A stretch of 64,000 bases of DNA, taken from assembly GCA_963815785.1 (NCBI GenBank), contig CAWFHZ010000013.1:1-64000 (forward strand), read 5' to 3'. This DNA is from DATFVA01 sp963815785. GTDB lineage: Bacteria > Bacteroidota > Ignavibacteria > Ignavibacteriales > Ignavibacteriaceae. Position numbers and translations under genes: made by a program. The number at the start of each line of letters is the position of its first letter. Positions within the stretch are counted from its first letter, which is position 1. A model generated the notes under the pieces. That model did no database searches, had not been told where the DNA came from, and was given only the letters and a program-made list of their open reading frames with translations. Shown here piece by piece: positions 10,077 through 18,908 of the stretch.

Positions 10077-10675
10077 TTTTTCTTCCTTTTGTTTCCGGTT
10101 GAACAGTATGTCTTAATTAAAAAATCCTCCAATTCATCCATCGGGAATGAATCCGGTGCACTTACAAAATTCAACCCGATTCCATCAAGCTGGGTTCCAA
10201 GAGCAAAAGCTTTTAAGTATGCTTCATCATCTCCCATAGCACTGAAAAGCCGGGAAAGTTCTTCAATGGATTCGTCCCTGAATTTAGTCATAAGCTTTTC
10301 AATGTCTTTCTGTGCCGTTGATTGCAGAAGAAGAGACATGTAAAGTTTCCAGTAAGTAATATTGTTTTTGATGTGTTCGAAAGAGAGATGAATGATCTTT
10401 TCAAGTGCTGTTCTCGGATCAGTTTCAGTACTAACTGAAAGCATTAATTCATTTAAAAGGTTAAATCCCTGTTCAATAATTTGTTTCAGAAGATCATCTT
10501 TGTTTCTGAAATAATTATACATTAACCCCTTAGAAATTCCTGCCTTCTCCGCAATCTGAGAAATTGAAGTTCCATGAAACCCATTGGTAGCAAAAAGTTC
10601 AAGCGCTGCTTTTAATATCTCAGTTCTGCTTAATTTTCTTATTTCTTCAAATTGCTTTTTTGTTCTTGGTGACAT
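10073..10675 (-). CDS. TetR/AcrR-family transcriptional regulator
   Basis: A 200-residue repressor with a canonical N-terminal helix-turn-helix (residues about 16-62: AALELFATNGFHGTSISQIA then KGLMYNYFRNKDDLL) and a variable helical ligand domain. It is the first gene of the leftward envelope operon and overlaps the LolA-like gene by 4 bases. An inverted repeat 18-31 bases upstream of its start is the likely operator, implying autoregulation and control of the whole transporter operon. The inducing ligand may be the transported molecule. Confidence 0.92.
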   Translation of the reverse strand: MSPRTKKQFEEIRKLSRTEILKAALELFATNGFHGTSISQIAEKAGISKGLMYNYFRNKDDLLKQIIEQGFNLLNELMLSVSTETDPRTALEKIIHLSFEHIKNNITYWKLYMSLLLQSTAQKDIEKLMTKFRDESIEELSRLFSAMGDDEAYLKAFALGTQLDGIGLNFVSAPDSFPMDELEDFLIKTYCSTGNKRKKK

Positions 10676-10692
10676 TAGTGATTATTTTTGAC

Positions 10693-10706
10693 TGAACGTT
10701 TGTTCA
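10693..10706. promoter_or_regulatory. probable TetR operator (inverted repeat)
   Basis: TGAAC-GTTT-GTTCA is a perfect 5-base dyad, extended by flanking partial symmetry. It lies 18 bases from the ATG of the TetR gene and between that gene and the divergent dehydrogenase at 10817. Position and symmetry fit an AcrR-type autoregulatory operator; binding is inferred. Confidence 0.55.
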
Positions 10707-10816
10707 AACATAAATAAATTTAGATTTGATGTCAACTTAAACTTTTGTCTCAAATCAATTTTTTTCTTTTTAATCTTTTTAATTTTATCCAACTTAAATT
10801 ATTCCCGGAGTAAAAA

Positions 10817-11680
10817 ATGAAGGTTGGTTTTATAGGAACTGGAATCATGGGCAGCAGAATGGCTCATAATCTTTTGAAAAATAATTATGATTTGGTTGTA
10901 CATAACAGAACAAAACAAAAAGCTGATTCACTGATAAAAGTAGGTGCAGAATGGGCAGACTCACCGCTTGAGGTTGGAACTGAAGCAGACATAGTTTTTA
11001 CTATGTTAAGCAATCCTGAGGCTGTTGAACAGTCTGCATTTGGAGAAAAAGGTTTCCTGACTGTTATGAAGAATAATTCTATCTGGGTTGATTTTAGTAC
11101 AGTAAATCCTTCTTTCTCTAAGAGAACGGCAGAAAAAGCAAAAGGATATGGAATAAGGTTTTTGGATGCACCTGTCGCAGGTACAAAACAGCCCGCAGAA
11201 AATGGAGAACTTATTTTCTTTGTCGGTGGTAACAAAAAAGATTTTGAAGAAATTGTACCCATTCTTGAAGCCATGGGTAAAAAGATTCTACATCTCGGTG
11301 ATTGCGGCAAAGGGACCTCGATGAAAATGATTGTAAATCTTATGCTTGGAACTGCAATGGCTTCATTTTCAGAAGCAGCGGTTTTAGGTGAATCCCTGGG
11401 GTTTGATAAAGAAATTATCTTAAATGTATTATTAGGCGGACCGGTTGCTGCTCCCTATTTATCTGCAAAGAAAGAAAAATTTATATCAGACAAGTATGAA
11501 GCAGACTTTCCTCTCCAATGGATGCTAAAAGACCTTGAGCTGGTAAATAAAACGGCTGATGAATCTGGTCTGACACTGCAAACAACAAAGGCTGCCAAAG
11601 ATATTTTTAAACAGGCAAATCAAAATGGTATGGGAGAGATGGATTTTTCAGTTTTATACAAATTTTTAAGAACTAAGTAA
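10817..11680 (+). CDS. NAD(P)-dependent beta-hydroxyacid dehydrogenase (3-hydroxyisobutyrate dehydrogenase / glyoxylate-succinic semialdehyde reductase family)
   Basis: A 287-residue enzyme. The N-terminal Rossmann domain starts with VGFIGTGIMGSRMA. The family substrate loop DFSTVNPSFSK and the DAPVAGTKQPAENGELIFFVGG stretch follow near residues 95-140. The catalytic Lys is in KGTSMKMIVNLMLG near 170, and a C-terminal helical domain follows. The size and the Thr-Lys-Gln variant of the glycine loop are closer to GLYR-type glyoxylate/succinic semialdehyde reductases than to strict 3-hydroxyisobutyrate dehydrogenase; the exact substrate is open. It is transcribed divergently from the TetR operon, so the operator at 10693 could affect it too. 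Confidence 0.88.
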   Translation: MKVGFIGTGIMGSRMAHNLLKNNYDLVVHNRTKQKADSLIKVGAEWADSPLEVGTEADIVFTMLSNPEAVEQSAFGEKGFLTVMKNNSIWVDFSTVNPSFSKRTAEKAKGYGIRFLDAPVAGTKQPAENGELIFFVGGNKKDFEEIVPILEAMGKKILHLGDCGKGTSMKMIVNLMLGTAMASFSEAAVLGESLGFDKEIILNVLLGGPVAAPYLSAKKEKFISDKYEADFPLQWMLKDLELVNKTADESGLTLQTTKAAKDIFKQANQNGMGEMDFSVLYKFLRTK

Positions 11681-11745
11681 ATGTTGAAACTTCTGCAAGG
11701 AACTTTTAACTTTGATGATTAGAAAATTTAATATAGGATTAAAAA

Positions 11746-12096
11746 ATGGCGGATCAATTAATATCACACATTGAAATTCCCTCTTCAGATCTCGTACAGA
11801 CAAAGGATTTTTTTAACAAGGTTTTTGGCTGGGAGTTTAAACCTTTTGGTAACGGTTACATGCTTTTTAATAACCATAAAGGAATAATGGTTGGGATAAG
11901 AAAGGTTCAGAAAGTTAACAGCGGCGATACAACAGTATTTCATATTAATGTTACTGATATTGATTCAACTTTAAATACAATTAAATCAAACGGTGGAAGT
12001 ATATTTAAAGAAAAATCTATAATTCCCGCAATGGGATGGTATGCGTTGTTTAAGGATCCTCAGGGAAATATCATTGGGCTGTATCAAAAACACTAA
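11746..12096 (+). CDS. VOC (glyoxalase/bleomycin-resistance) superfamily protein
   Basis: A 116-residue protein with paired beta-alpha-beta-beta-beta modules. The first opens ISHIEIPSSDLVQTKDFFNKVFGWEF and the second ends DPQGNIIGLYQ. It is a single VOC domain of usual length, so it would work as a dimer. Candidate metal ligands are the early His in SHIEIP, His in VFHINVT and the late residues around IGLYQ. The substrate cannot be inferred. It is 65 bases downstream of the dehydrogenase gene and is followed by a strong terminator. Confidence 0.85.
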   Translation: MADQLISHIEIPSSDLVQTKDFFNKVFGWEFKPFGNGYMLFNNHKGIMVGIRKVQKVNSGDTTVFHINVTDIDSTLNTIKSNGGSIFKEKSIIPAMGWYALFKDPQGNIIGLYQKH

Positions 12097-12110
12097 GAAT
12101 ATTTTAATTA

Positions 12111-12148
12111 AAATGTCACTCTGAAATCGCAGAAGAGTGACATTTTTT
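12111..12148. terminator. bidirectional rho-independent terminator
   Basis: A perfect 12-base stem (AAATGTCACTCT at 12111-12122, AGAGTGACATTT at 12134-12145) has an 11-base loop and is followed by a T-run to 12148. An A-rich flank on the other side lets it serve the converging OsmC gene as well. Confidence 0.88.
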
Positions 12149-12168
12149 ATATAACAATCTTATAAGGA

Positions 12169-12609
12169 TTAAACTGCTACTTGTTCAGATTTAACAATCT
12201 TAAATGAATGAGTAATGTCCGCAGCTTTCTCCAGCATTTTCGTTACGCCACAGTATTTCGTCTGGGATAACTCAATTGCCCTTTCAACATCTTTTTCCTT
12301 AATATCATCTCCGTAAAAAATATATTCAATATGCATCTTGGTAAATACCTGCGGATGTTCATCTGCAACATCAGAATTTATATTTATTTCAAATCCATCA
12401 AGTTTTACCCGTTTCTTAGTAAGGATACTTACAACATCACTACCGGTGCATCCGCCCAGTCCTAAAAGAATTAATTCTTTCGGTCTTATTCCAGCATTAC
12501 TTCCGCCAAAATCCTGCGGGCCATCCATTACTACCCAATGGTTTGAATCTGTTCTCCCTGCAAAGGTTATTCCCTCCAATTGTTTTATGTACGCTGATCT
12601 TTTAGCCAT
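12169..12609 (-). CDS. OsmC/Ohr-family peroxiredoxin-like protein
   Basis: A 146-residue protein with the OsmC fold and both redox cysteines: the first in GLGGCTGSDVVSIL near residue 54 and the second in KYCGVTKMLEKAADI near 117. This subfamily (YhfA-like OsmC) reduces organic hydroperoxides or related thiol-reactive compounds. It converges on the VOC gene across a shared terminator and is divergent from the dodecin gene, with a 156-base promoter region between. Confidence 0.9.
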   Translation of the reverse strand: MAKRSAYIKQLEGITFAGRTDSNHWVVMDGPQDFGGSNAGIRPKELILLGLGGCTGSDVVSILTKKRVKLDGFEININSDVADEHPQVFTKMHIEYIFYGDDIKEKDVERAIELSQTKYCGVTKMLEKAADITHSFKIVKSEQVAV

Positions 12610-12765
12610 ATTAATATTCCAATTTATAATTAAAAAGTGACTGCTAATATGATGTAATTAAAATCAAACCGATTCTTTTGAGATAGAATTAAATGCATTA
12701 ACATGAAAAAATATTTATCTTTCACCAAAACACTACTCCAATTAATAAAAAAGGATTAAATCTTT

Positions 12766-12975
12766 ATGAGTAATCATGTATATAAAATGATTGAGTTAAC
12801 TGGTTCTTCAGAAAAAAGTATTGAAGATGCAATACAAACGGCGGTGTCAAAGGCATCACAATCAGTAAGAAATATGAGATGGTTCCAGGTAATGGATACA
12901 AGGGGACATATTGATAATGGTCATGTACAACACTGGCAGGTAACAATAAAAATCGGCTTTACAATGGAAGATTGA
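12766..12975 (+). CDS. dodecin flavin-storage protein
   Basis: A 69-residue protein with the whole dodecin signature: VYKMIELTGSSEKSIEDAI, then a long helix, then MRWFQVMDTRGHI with the flavin-stacking Trp, and GHVQHWQVTIKIGF. Dodecins assemble as dodecamers that sequester FMN/riboflavin, which fits a genome rich in flavoproteins. It is monocistronic, ends in TGA and converges on the histidine kinase gene. Confidence 0.95.
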   Translation: MSNHVYKMIELTGSSEKSIEDAIQTAVSKASQSVRNMRWFQVMDTRGHIDNGHVQHWQVTIKIGFTMED

Positions 12976-13012
12976 TGATCATTTAAAAATAATCTTAATC
13001 TAGCGTGAAAAT

Positions 13013-16000
13013 TTAAGAGGCATGGTTTGCAAGATTGAAAAAGATTGAAAACGTACTGCCTCTTCCTTTTTCACTTTCAACTTTTATTTCGGCTTGAAGT
13101 AAATCCAGATAATTTTTTACAAGTGCAAGCCCGAGCCCGTTTCCTTCAAACTTACGGGTATAACCGGTTTCTTCCTGTGTAAAAGGTAAAAATAATTTTG
13201 GCAGGTAATTTTCCGAGATTCCTATGCCTGTATCTTTAATATTCACCCGAACTTTGTTTTCACTTAGTACAGCGACTTCAATCTCAACTCCTCCTTCGTT
13301 GGTATACTTTAAAGCATTACTCAGGAGATTTTGAAAAACACCGGTGACAAGGTATTCATCCCCGACTATAATAATTTTCTCGTCGGGAGTAATATAGTTT
13401 AAATATAAATTTTTTTCTTTTGCATGAAAATTGAATTCGGTTGCAAGAGTATTTAGAATTTTTACAATATCTACAGGATCAAAACTAATGTCTATTTTAC
13501 CCTTCTGAATGGCAGAAAGGTTTAAAATCATATCTATGGTTCTAAGCAGTCTCTTGCCGGCAGAGTCAATAGAATTGAAGGAAAGTTTTATATCTTCATT
13601 TAAAGAGGAAGAAAGTTCATCTTTTAAGAATGAATTGTAACTTAAAATAACATTCAATGGTGTTCTTATTTCATGTGACATTTGTGAAAGAAACTCGGAT
13701 TTCATTTTATCTGATTCTTCTGCCTTTTCCTTTGCAATAATAAGTTCCTGCTGCATTCTTTTTCTGTCAGTTATGTCTTCTTTAATGGCAATATAATGGG
13801 TTATAATTCCTTTTTCATCCCTAATAGGAGAGATAGAAGCATGTTCCCAGTAAAGTTCACCGTTCTTTTTTTTATTATGGAATTCACCGTGCCATTCTTT
13901 GCCGGAAGAAATCGTCTCCCATAGTTTCCGGTAACTCTCATCGGGAGTCTCGCCTGATTTTAATATTCTCGGATTTTCTCCTATCATCTCATCGGCTGTA
14001 TAACCAGTAACTTTATGAAAATGAGGATTAACGTATTCGATGGTTCCGTTAGTATTGGTTATGACTACGGCTAAAGGACTTTGTTCAACCGCTCTTGACA
14101 ATTTCCTTATTTCCTCTTCAGCTTTTCTTCTTTCTCTTAAGTCTCTGAAAATACCCTGGAGTACAGATCTTCCGCCTAAAGTATATTGACTGCTATTTAT
14201 TTCCACTGGTATAAATGTTCCATCTTTGTGTTGTACTATAACCTCAGCCAGTGTAATCTGCTGTTGCTGTTGAGAAACAATCTCGCTAAATATGAAAGAA
14301 TATTCCTCCCCGTATTCTTTGGGGTGAATAATAACATGAGGCTGTCCAATCATTTCTTTTCTTGTACGTCCGGTTAGTTTTTCAGCCTGTTTATTTGCAT
14401 CAACAATCTTTCTTGTCTCGGTATCAACTATAATAATAGCGTCATTAGCAGCTTCAATTATTGTTCTGTATTTCTTCTCAGATATTTTAATTGCTTCTTC
14501 AGTTTTTTTTCTGTCAGTCACGTCTAACAGAGTTCCAATTACGGCAGGTTCGCCGCTGAATATAGTTCTTGAACCGAAAACATCAACATATATCAGTGAA
14601 TGATCTTTTTTCATACCTCTGAATGAATAAGCAATGGATTCTTTCTCACCTTTAAGTCTTGAAGTAATATTCCCTGTTACGATATTTCTATCGTCAGGTG
14701 CAGTCAGGTCTGTGGGTCCCAGTTTATTAATTATCTCTTCAGTTTTATAACCAAAAATCTCGGCAAGTTTTGGGTTTACATATTTAAAAACATCTCCCTG
14801 GATCAGGTAAACCCCAACCAGAGATTTTTCTGAAAGTCTTCTGAATTTATCTTCCGATTCTTTTAATTCTATTTCAGATTTTTTCTTAAATGTGATATCC
14901 CTGTATATTCCCTGGTAAACCTCTTCCCCTTTCCATAAAATTTTATTTACTTTAACGTCAAGATCAATTAAACGGTTGTCTTTGGTTATTCCTTTCATTT
15001 CATAAACAGATTGCTCAGGTCTTTCTGAAAGTTTTATCGCAAATCGTCCCTCAATATCCTGTTTGCTTTCGGGGGCAACAATATCCATTATATCAAAATT
15101 CTCGGAAGTAGCTTCTCCTTTTGAATAGCCAAATAAGTCACACCAGGCTGAATTTACAAGTAAAAGTTTTTTGTGTTTCAATACGTATACAGCATCAGAA
15201 GAAGATTCTATGAGAGAGCGATACATCAGATCTCTTTCTCTCATTTCCTGTTCAGCAAGTTTCCTGACGGTTACATCTTTTATTATAAGAACATAGGCTA
15301 TTTGTTCTGCCGAAGAATCTCTGAAGGGAAACATAGAAATTTCTGCTATACCTTCAGTACCGTCATTCCTTATAATTTTTATCTCACTATTCCATAATGA
15401 TTTTTCCCTGATAATGTTTTTTACCTGTTCAAACAGCATATCAAATTGATTGTGAATAAACAGAACTTCTACAAAACTATTCAGAATTTCTTCCCGCATA
15501 TACCCGAATATTTTTTCTGCTGCATTATTCCAACTTTGAATGAAGCCATTGAGATCCGTTATAACTACAGCATCATGAAGGTTTTCAAAAATAAATGATT
15601 CCCGTTTTAAAGCTTCCTCAGTTTGTTTAATTCCGGTAATATCCCTTGCAACCAGGAGATGCTGATTCAGGTTTTTTAACTTTTTTATGCTGACACTTAC
15701 GGGGATCTTTTTTCCACCTTTTGTGTAAAATTCAAGATTTATTAAGGTCTCATCAAAGCTCTTTTTATTATTATCATAAATTTTTTGTATGCTGGAAAAC
15801 TCATTCTTAGAAACAAGGTTTTTCGCCTTTAATTCCATGAATTCATTTCGGGAATAACCCAAAAGGTGCAAAGCAGCATCATTAACTTCAATTATTTTCC
15901 CGTCAAGAGATGAGATAAGGATGAAAGCATCTACCGAATATTCAAAGATTGCTTTATAATCTATATAATCGACCGGGAGATCATTTTTACCATTTTCGGG

Positions 16001-16060
16001 AAGAATTTGGTTTGCTGCTTCAACTAACACTGTTTTTTTCTTGTTTTTCGGCTCTTTCAT
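13013..16060 (-). CDS. six-PAS sensor histidine kinase, orphan
   Basis: A 1015-residue soluble kinase with no membrane segment. Six PAS domains follow one another, each beginning with a segment such as YKAIFEYSVDAFIL, FENLHDAVVIT, MYRSLIESSSDAVYV, FRRLSEKSLVGVYL, YRTIIEAANDAIII or SRAVEQSPLAVVIT, and most are joined by PAC tails. The kinase core has the H-box SQMSHEIRTPLN, an N-box (FQNLLSNALKY), G1 (DTGIGIS) and G2 (GNGLGLAL). There is no adjacent response regulator, so the partner is elsewhere. No haem or flavin ligand is evident; PAS1 and PAS6 are the most canonical. Confidence 0.93.
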   Translation of the reverse strand: MKEPKNKKKTVLVEAANQILPENGKNDLPVDYIDYKAIFEYSVDAFILISSLDGKIIEVNDAALHLLGYSRNEFMELKAKNLVSKNEFSSIQKIYDNNKKSFDETLINLEFYTKGGKKIPVSVSIKKLKNLNQHLLVARDITGIKQTEEALKRESFIFENLHDAVVITDLNGFIQSWNNAAEKIFGYMREEILNSFVEVLFIHNQFDMLFEQVKNIIREKSLWNSEIKIIRNDGTEGIAEISMFPFRDSSAEQIAYVLIIKDVTVRKLAEQEMRERDLMYRSLIESSSDAVYVLKHKKLLLVNSAWCDLFGYSKGEATSENFDIMDIVAPESKQDIEGRFAIKLSERPEQSVYEMKGITKDNRLIDLDVKVNKILWKGEEVYQGIYRDITFKKKSEIELKESEDKFRRLSEKSLVGVYLIQGDVFKYVNPKLAEIFGYKTEEIINKLGPTDLTAPDDRNIVTGNITSRLKGEKESIAYSFRGMKKDHSLIYVDVFGSRTIFSGEPAVIGTLLDVTDRKKTEEAIKISEKKYRTIIEAANDAIIIVDTETRKIVDANKQAEKLTGRTRKEMIGQPHVIIHPKEYGEEYSFIFSEIVSQQQQQITLAEVIVQHKDGTFIPVEINSSQYTLGGRSVLQGIFRDLRERRKAEEEIRKLSRAVEQSPLAVVITNTNGTIEYVNPHFHKVTGYTADEMIGENPRILKSGETPDESYRKLWETISSGKEWHGEFHNKKKNGELYWEHASISPIRDEKGIITHYIAIKEDITDRKRMQQELIIAKEKAEESDKMKSEFLSQMSHEIRTPLNVILSYNSFLKDELSSSLNEDIKLSFNSIDSAGKRLLRTIDMILNLSAIQKGKIDISFDPVDIVKILNTLATEFNFHAKEKNLYLNYITPDEKIIIVGDEYLVTGVFQNLLSNALKYTNEGGVEIEVAVLSENKVRVNIKDTGIGISENYLPKLFLPFTQEETGYTRKFEGNGLGLALVKNYLDLLQAEIKVESEKGRGSTFSIFFNLANHAS

Positions 16061-16156
16061 ATAACATATAAGAATTACGAATAAATTATCAATTACCAGA
16101 CCACTATAAAACTGGTTATTTTTATAAAAAAATAAGGAGTTGCGGGAAAAATCTTC

Positions 16157-16795
16157 TTAACTTATATTGAAAATATCCCGGATGATAGGTTTTAACCCGC
16201 TGAAAAGGAATTCCACCGCAATTACCATAACAATCAGACCCATAATTCTCATTAAAACTTTATTACCGCTATCTCCAAGTAATTTCATAATTTTTCTTGC
16301 ACCAACAAGGAATAACAACGTTATAACTAAGACAATAAGGATGGCAAAAAGCAATAATAATTTTTCGGCAATTAAATCTGCATCATTCATTAAAACAATC
16401 GAAGCTGTGATAGCTCCCGGTCCGCAAATCATTGGAATTCCAAGAGGTGTTATTGCAATATCATTACCATAGTTAGTATCTGGTTTGGAATTTTCTTTGG
16501 TACGAATTAGCCTTGCCTGGAGCATATCAAATCCCGCCATAAAGAAGATTATTCCACCGACAACTCTCAGGCTGTTCACGGAAATATGAAAAAAATCAAA
16601 TATAAATCTACCCGAAACAGCAAATAAAACCATCGTGAATAATGCAGTAAGCACCGCCTTAACGGCAACCTGCCTGGCTTCTTTAGTATCCATCCCTGCA
16701 GTCAGGGAAGTAAACACCGGCATTACACCAAGCGGGTTAATCATGGTGAATATCGAAGTGAAAGAAAGAAGTCCGAATTCGAAAATTTTATCCAT
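16157..16795 (-). CDS. MarC-family integral membrane protein
   Basis: A 212-residue inner-membrane protein with six hydrophobic segments and the MarC/UPF0056 signatures: TMINPLGVMPVFTSLT at the N-terminus, FFMAGFDMLQAR near 90 and ITPLGIPMICGPGAITASIVLM near 120. MarC proteins were once linked to multiple antibiotic resistance, but a role is not established. It is separated from the neighbouring kinase gene by 96 bases and is probably transcribed on its own. Confidence 0.92.
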   Translation of the reverse strand: MDKIFEFGLLSFTSIFTMINPLGVMPVFTSLTAGMDTKEARQVAVKAVLTALFTMVLFAVSGRFIFDFFHISVNSLRVVGGIIFFMAGFDMLQARLIRTKENSKPDTNYGNDIAITPLGIPMICGPGAITASIVLMNDADLIAEKLLLLFAILIVLVITLLFLVGARKIMKLLGDSGNKVLMRIMGLIVMVIAVEFLFSGLKPIIRDIFNIS

Positions 16796-16997
16796 TAAAT
16801 AAATTATTAATTTCGGTTTTTTTGATAATAAATTTTAAGACTAGATTTGATTTTCCACTGAACACAAAAATACATCTAAAACACTTAAAGATAATAAAAT
16901 AAAAGAAAACCAAAGGAACTAATTGCCGGAGTAATTAGGGTTCGAAATAAATATTAATTATAAGTTCTTGAAAAAAAAATATTCAATGGTTTTTCAA

Positions 16998-17673
16998 TCA
17001 TATGGAACTCGACCTTAACTCGGATGGAATTTTGCCGATTACTTCGAGAATGCTTTTGTATTTAATAGAAATCTCAGACGGTTTTTCTTTGAGAAACCAA
17101 AATCCTGCCGCACCGATGAAAAAAGAAATGCAACAGTTAAAAACCATTTAATAATTATCGGGATATTTAATTCTTGACAATATCTGGTTAACCGATACAG
17201 CCGCGAAATTAAAATACAATACTTGATAAAATTTGCCTCGTTACGAAAAATTTTTTCCTTTCTACTTGGTTAAAACATTTACCCACAATATCCGTATAGG
17301 TTACGGTTTCAAAAGCACCGCTTATATAGAATAGAGTCATCCAAAAGAAAACTATCAAAATAAAGGAACCGGGTGTGAACATATTGAAGAAGAAGATCGA
17401 AAGTCAAACACCCCAAAAAGCGAAAACTCGAAGGTATATTCCGCCAAAAAGAAAATTTTTCTTCCTGGATTTGTTCGATAAATAACCGGCGAAAATAATT
17501 GAGTAAAAAACCGAACATCAATCATTAATGAGGTTAGAATCCCCACGGAGATTGCGTTCCGCCAATAAACAATATTAGGACTCATGGAACAACATTTGTT
17601 CTGCAAATGTTTCGGCTAATGCCAGCCAGAAGGCATGCCAAATAAAGCCGACAAAATTTCTATTTATTTTCAT
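16998..17673 (-). pseudogene. decayed MFS transporter
   Basis: Reading the minus strand from ATG at 17673 gives a good MFS N-terminus (VGFIWHAFWLALAETFAE). The frame then breaks repeatedly. Further pieces in other frames restore the family pattern: LILFIGGTQSP, then VGILTSLMID, then FNMFTPGSFILIVFFWMTLF, then ETVTYTDIVGKCFNQVERKK, then LYFNFAAVSVNQILSRIKYP, ending at a stop at 16998-17000. At least four frameshifts or stops are needed, and the C-terminal half of a normal transporter of about 420 residues is missing. Its ATG overlaps the stop of the NifX-like gene upstream (TAATG), so it was once translationally coupled to it. Confidence 0.85.
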
Positions 17674-18065
17674 TAATTTTCATGATGATCATGTTTTCCG
17701 TATTCATGATCTTGGTTATGCCCGATGCTTTTCTTTGCCGTTGGTTCTGTCAAATGTTCTAATTCTCCCTTTAAAAATTTATTTATAGATTTCGAAACAC
17801 TTATTTTCCTATCCAGATATACTTTGCTTTTCGATGTATTTATGATTTCAAATGCATGCGGACCAATATTACCAACTATAAATGCTTCCACCCCTTTATC
17901 TAAAAAGTCTTGAAGGTTTTCATGGTTATGTTCTTCTGCTTTATTTTCAAATGCTTCGAATGATTTTTTCTCAGTGTTATAGAGAATAAAATAATTTGCA
18001 TGTCCAAATCTTTTTGCGATTGCACTCTCCAAACTATCTCCATCAGATCCTATTAGTATTAACAT
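17673..18065 (-). CDS. NifX/NafY-fold (dinitrogenase Fe-Mo cofactor-type) protein, copy A
   Basis: A 130-residue protein of the PF02579 family, which binds Fe-S or Fe-Mo-S clusters in nitrogenase maturation and in the orange protein. Family marks are SAIAKRFGHANYFILYNTE near residues 16-35 and the VEAFIVGNIGPHAFEII segment near 70. The C-terminus is His-rich (HNQDHEYGKHDHHE), suggesting extra metal binding. It is one of five such genes between 17673 and 26950. The next gene upstream is a thioesterase 23 bases away, and the MFS pseudogene overlaps its stop. Confidence 0.85.
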   Translation of the reverse strand: MLILIGSDGDSLESAIAKRFGHANYFILYNTEKKSFEAFENKAEEHNHENLQDFLDKGVEAFIVGNIGPHAFEIINTSKSKVYLDRKISVSKSINKFLKGELEHLTEPTAKKSIGHNQDHEYGKHDHHEN

Positions 18066-18088
18066 TTTAAGTACTCCTTAAGTTGAAT

Positions 18089-18589
18089 TTATTTATCTGA
18101 TATGTTTTTTTTGATTAAATTCTCCGGCATCTGTACTGCTAAAACTTTTCCTCGTACACAAATATCTTCATTTGCTGAGACAGTAATTTCCGATAAAACT
18201 TTTCTCCCTTTTATCTCTATTACTTTTCCTCTCAGTTCAAGTTCGACTCCGAGAGGAGTCGGCTTCAAATAATCTACTTGTAGCGATGCAGTAACAAAAC
18301 GAAAAGGCGGTAGAGTACCCGGCTCTCTACCATCGGCTTTATATGAAGCTAGTGCTGCTGTGCCAGTTCCGTGGCAGTCAATTATAGAGGCAATCAACCC
18401 GCCGTAAACATAGCCAGGTATTGCAATGTGGTATGGTTTTGGGATAAAGTGAGCAACGGTTTCATCGCCATCCCAGTAACTTTTTATTTGATGACCATGT
18501 TCGTTTAACCTTCCGCAGCCGTAACAGTGGCTTAGTTCTTCCGGGTAATAACCCTGTATCGCTTTTATTTCCTTGTTATGTATTTCCAT
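18089..18589 (-). CDS. PaaI-type hotdog thioesterase
   Basis: A 166-residue hotdog-fold protein. The N-terminus carries HCYGCGRLNEHG, a Cys-x2-Cys-Gly motif also present in the thioesterase at 21149-21655. The hotdog core holds the GYVYGGLIASIIDCHGTGTA helix with the catalytic Asp/Gly region and the strand VTASLQVDYLKPTPLG. The substrate is probably an acyl-CoA, but its identity is open. It lies upstream of NifX-like copy A in a leftward run. Confidence 0.85.
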   Translation of the reverse strand: MEIHNKEIKAIQGYYPEELSHCYGCGRLNEHGHQIKSYWDGDETVAHFIPKPYHIAIPGYVYGGLIASIIDCHGTGTAALASYKADGREPGTLPPFRFVTASLQVDYLKPTPLGVELELRGKVIEIKGRKVLSEITVSANEDICVRGKVLAVQMPENLIKKNISDK

Positions 18590-18642
18590 AATTATAACTC
18601 CTTGCAGCTAAAATATGCACTATGAATTGCAGAGACTCCTTC

Positions 18643-18825
18643 TCAGACCTCAATTAAGTCGCCGATAGGATAAACCGGTATTTTATCTTCTAATTTTATC
18701 AGCAAACTTCTATCGGGACACATACCGGCTGTTGCAACGTGTTTAGAACGTTTGTCCCAAAATTCAAGATGTCTTTCGGAAATATTTCCTTCCAAATCAC
18801 CATAACCCATTTTTACAGCGCGCAT
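18643..18825 (-). CDS. small hypothetical protein (60 aa)
   Basis: A 60-codon frame opened by ATG, with an in-frame stop 18 bases upstream and no clear ribosome binding site. It has a charged N-terminal half (ISERHLEFWDKRSKHVATAG) and a C-terminal LLIKLEDKIPVYPIGDLIEV. I do not recognise a family. It could be a short gene or the remnant of a longer one, given the decayed transporter nearby. Confidence 0.4.
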   Translation of the reverse strand: MRAVKMGYGDLEGNISERHLEFWDKRSKHVATAGMCPDRSLLIKLEDKIPVYPIGDLIEV

Positions 18826-18908
18826 TAAAAACTGTTGCGAAGTTTAATGTTTGCAATATTCATTTTATTACCAAAATTTTTCTTTAATAAATATTTTAAT
18901 TGCCAGAT

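Noticed and set aside
16061..16156. Terminator from ACCAG/CTGGT with a following T-rich tract
   Set aside because: The stem is only 5 bases and points rightward, while both flanking genes run leftward.
17309..17606. Two overlapping minus-strand frames of 70 and 83 codons that look like small genes
   Set aside because: Their translations are pieces of one MFS transporter read in shifted frames; the stretch is a pseudogene.
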